From the NCBI GenBank assembly GCA_030374735.1, contig JASCIV010000566.1, forward strand, positions 1 to 16,552: a stretch of DNA of 16,552 nt, read 5' to 3'. Origin of the DNA: Gracilaria caudata. Taxonomy: Eukaryota; Rhodophyta; Florideophyceae; Gracilariales; Gracilariaceae. The position numbers and the translations under genes were made by a program. Numbering within the stretch: position 1 is the first letter of the stretch; each line of letters opens with the position of its first letter. Below the pieces are notes generated by a model, which was not told the origin of the DNA, did no database searches, and saw only the letters and a list, made by a program, of their open reading frames with translations. This document shows positions 16,306 to 16,552 of the stretch, in pieces.

Positions 16306-16552
16306 TGGGAATGCCGCGGCTGCAGAGAGCTGGCGCACGCGGTGCGCTCAATTCAAACGCGTTGCGCGACGTGTGGGGGTCGGCCGCTGCCTGACCATAC
16401 AGCACAGCGCCAGCCACCCCATTTGCGCCCAAAACGAGCTAAACGATGCATCCGTGTGGGGACCCCACGCATTACACTGCGCACGTAACGCTTGCGTATC
16501 GCCCGCACCCGTCAACCCTTCTCGCGCCTGCGCCGACTGCACTCCCACGCCC

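Noticed and set aside
16306..16552. Open frames on both strands at the right end
   Set aside because: They are short and overlapping, without motifs or similarity to a known protein. A gene cut by the window edge cannot be judged.

Overview
This window is nuclear DNA of a eukaryote. The genes have spliceosomal introns of about 100-120 bases (GTACGT, GTATGT and GTAAGT donors; TTTAG, AAAG and GCAG acceptors; CTAAC-type branch sites in two of three). The products are eukaryotic ribosome and ribosome-assembly proteins, and there are no bacterial operons or Shine-Dalgarno sites. The long genes have few or no introns and the genes on the right lie close together, which suggests a compact protist or algal genome. 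I cannot fix the lineage; a red or other unicellular alga is a guess.

Layout. Bases 1 to about 8130 hold no gene I can name. They contain two pairs of diverged dispersed repeats, several hairpins, an AT-rich stretch, and two places where a good TATA box precedes a short open frame (minus strand near 2070, plus strand near 3715). Bases 8135-10089 (minus) encode a CLC-family anion channel or transporter with one 119-base intron near its 3' end. Bases 10565-13258 (minus) encode a DEAH-type RNA helicase of the DHX37/Dhr1 group; its last several hundred bases and the spacer after them are extremely rich in CG. Bases 13894-14427 (plus) fit a three-exon gene for a 111-residue coiled-coil protein. 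Bases 14836-15120 (minus) encode ribosomal protein eL43 (L37a), and 15625-16305 (plus) encode Mrt4, divergently from a shared 504-base spacer.

Three of the five well-supported or modelled genes work in ribosome production: the helicase in small-subunit processome maturation, Mrt4 in large-subunit stalk assembly, and eL43 as a large-subunit protein. They lie within 6 kb. The CLC protein is a membrane ion-transport protein with no evident link to them.

I see no clear novel multi-gene system. The best leads are a repeat pair whose differences are almost all CpG to TpG/CpA changes, an atypical CLC filter and gate, an altered zinc-ligand spacing in eL43, and the TATA-led small open frames.
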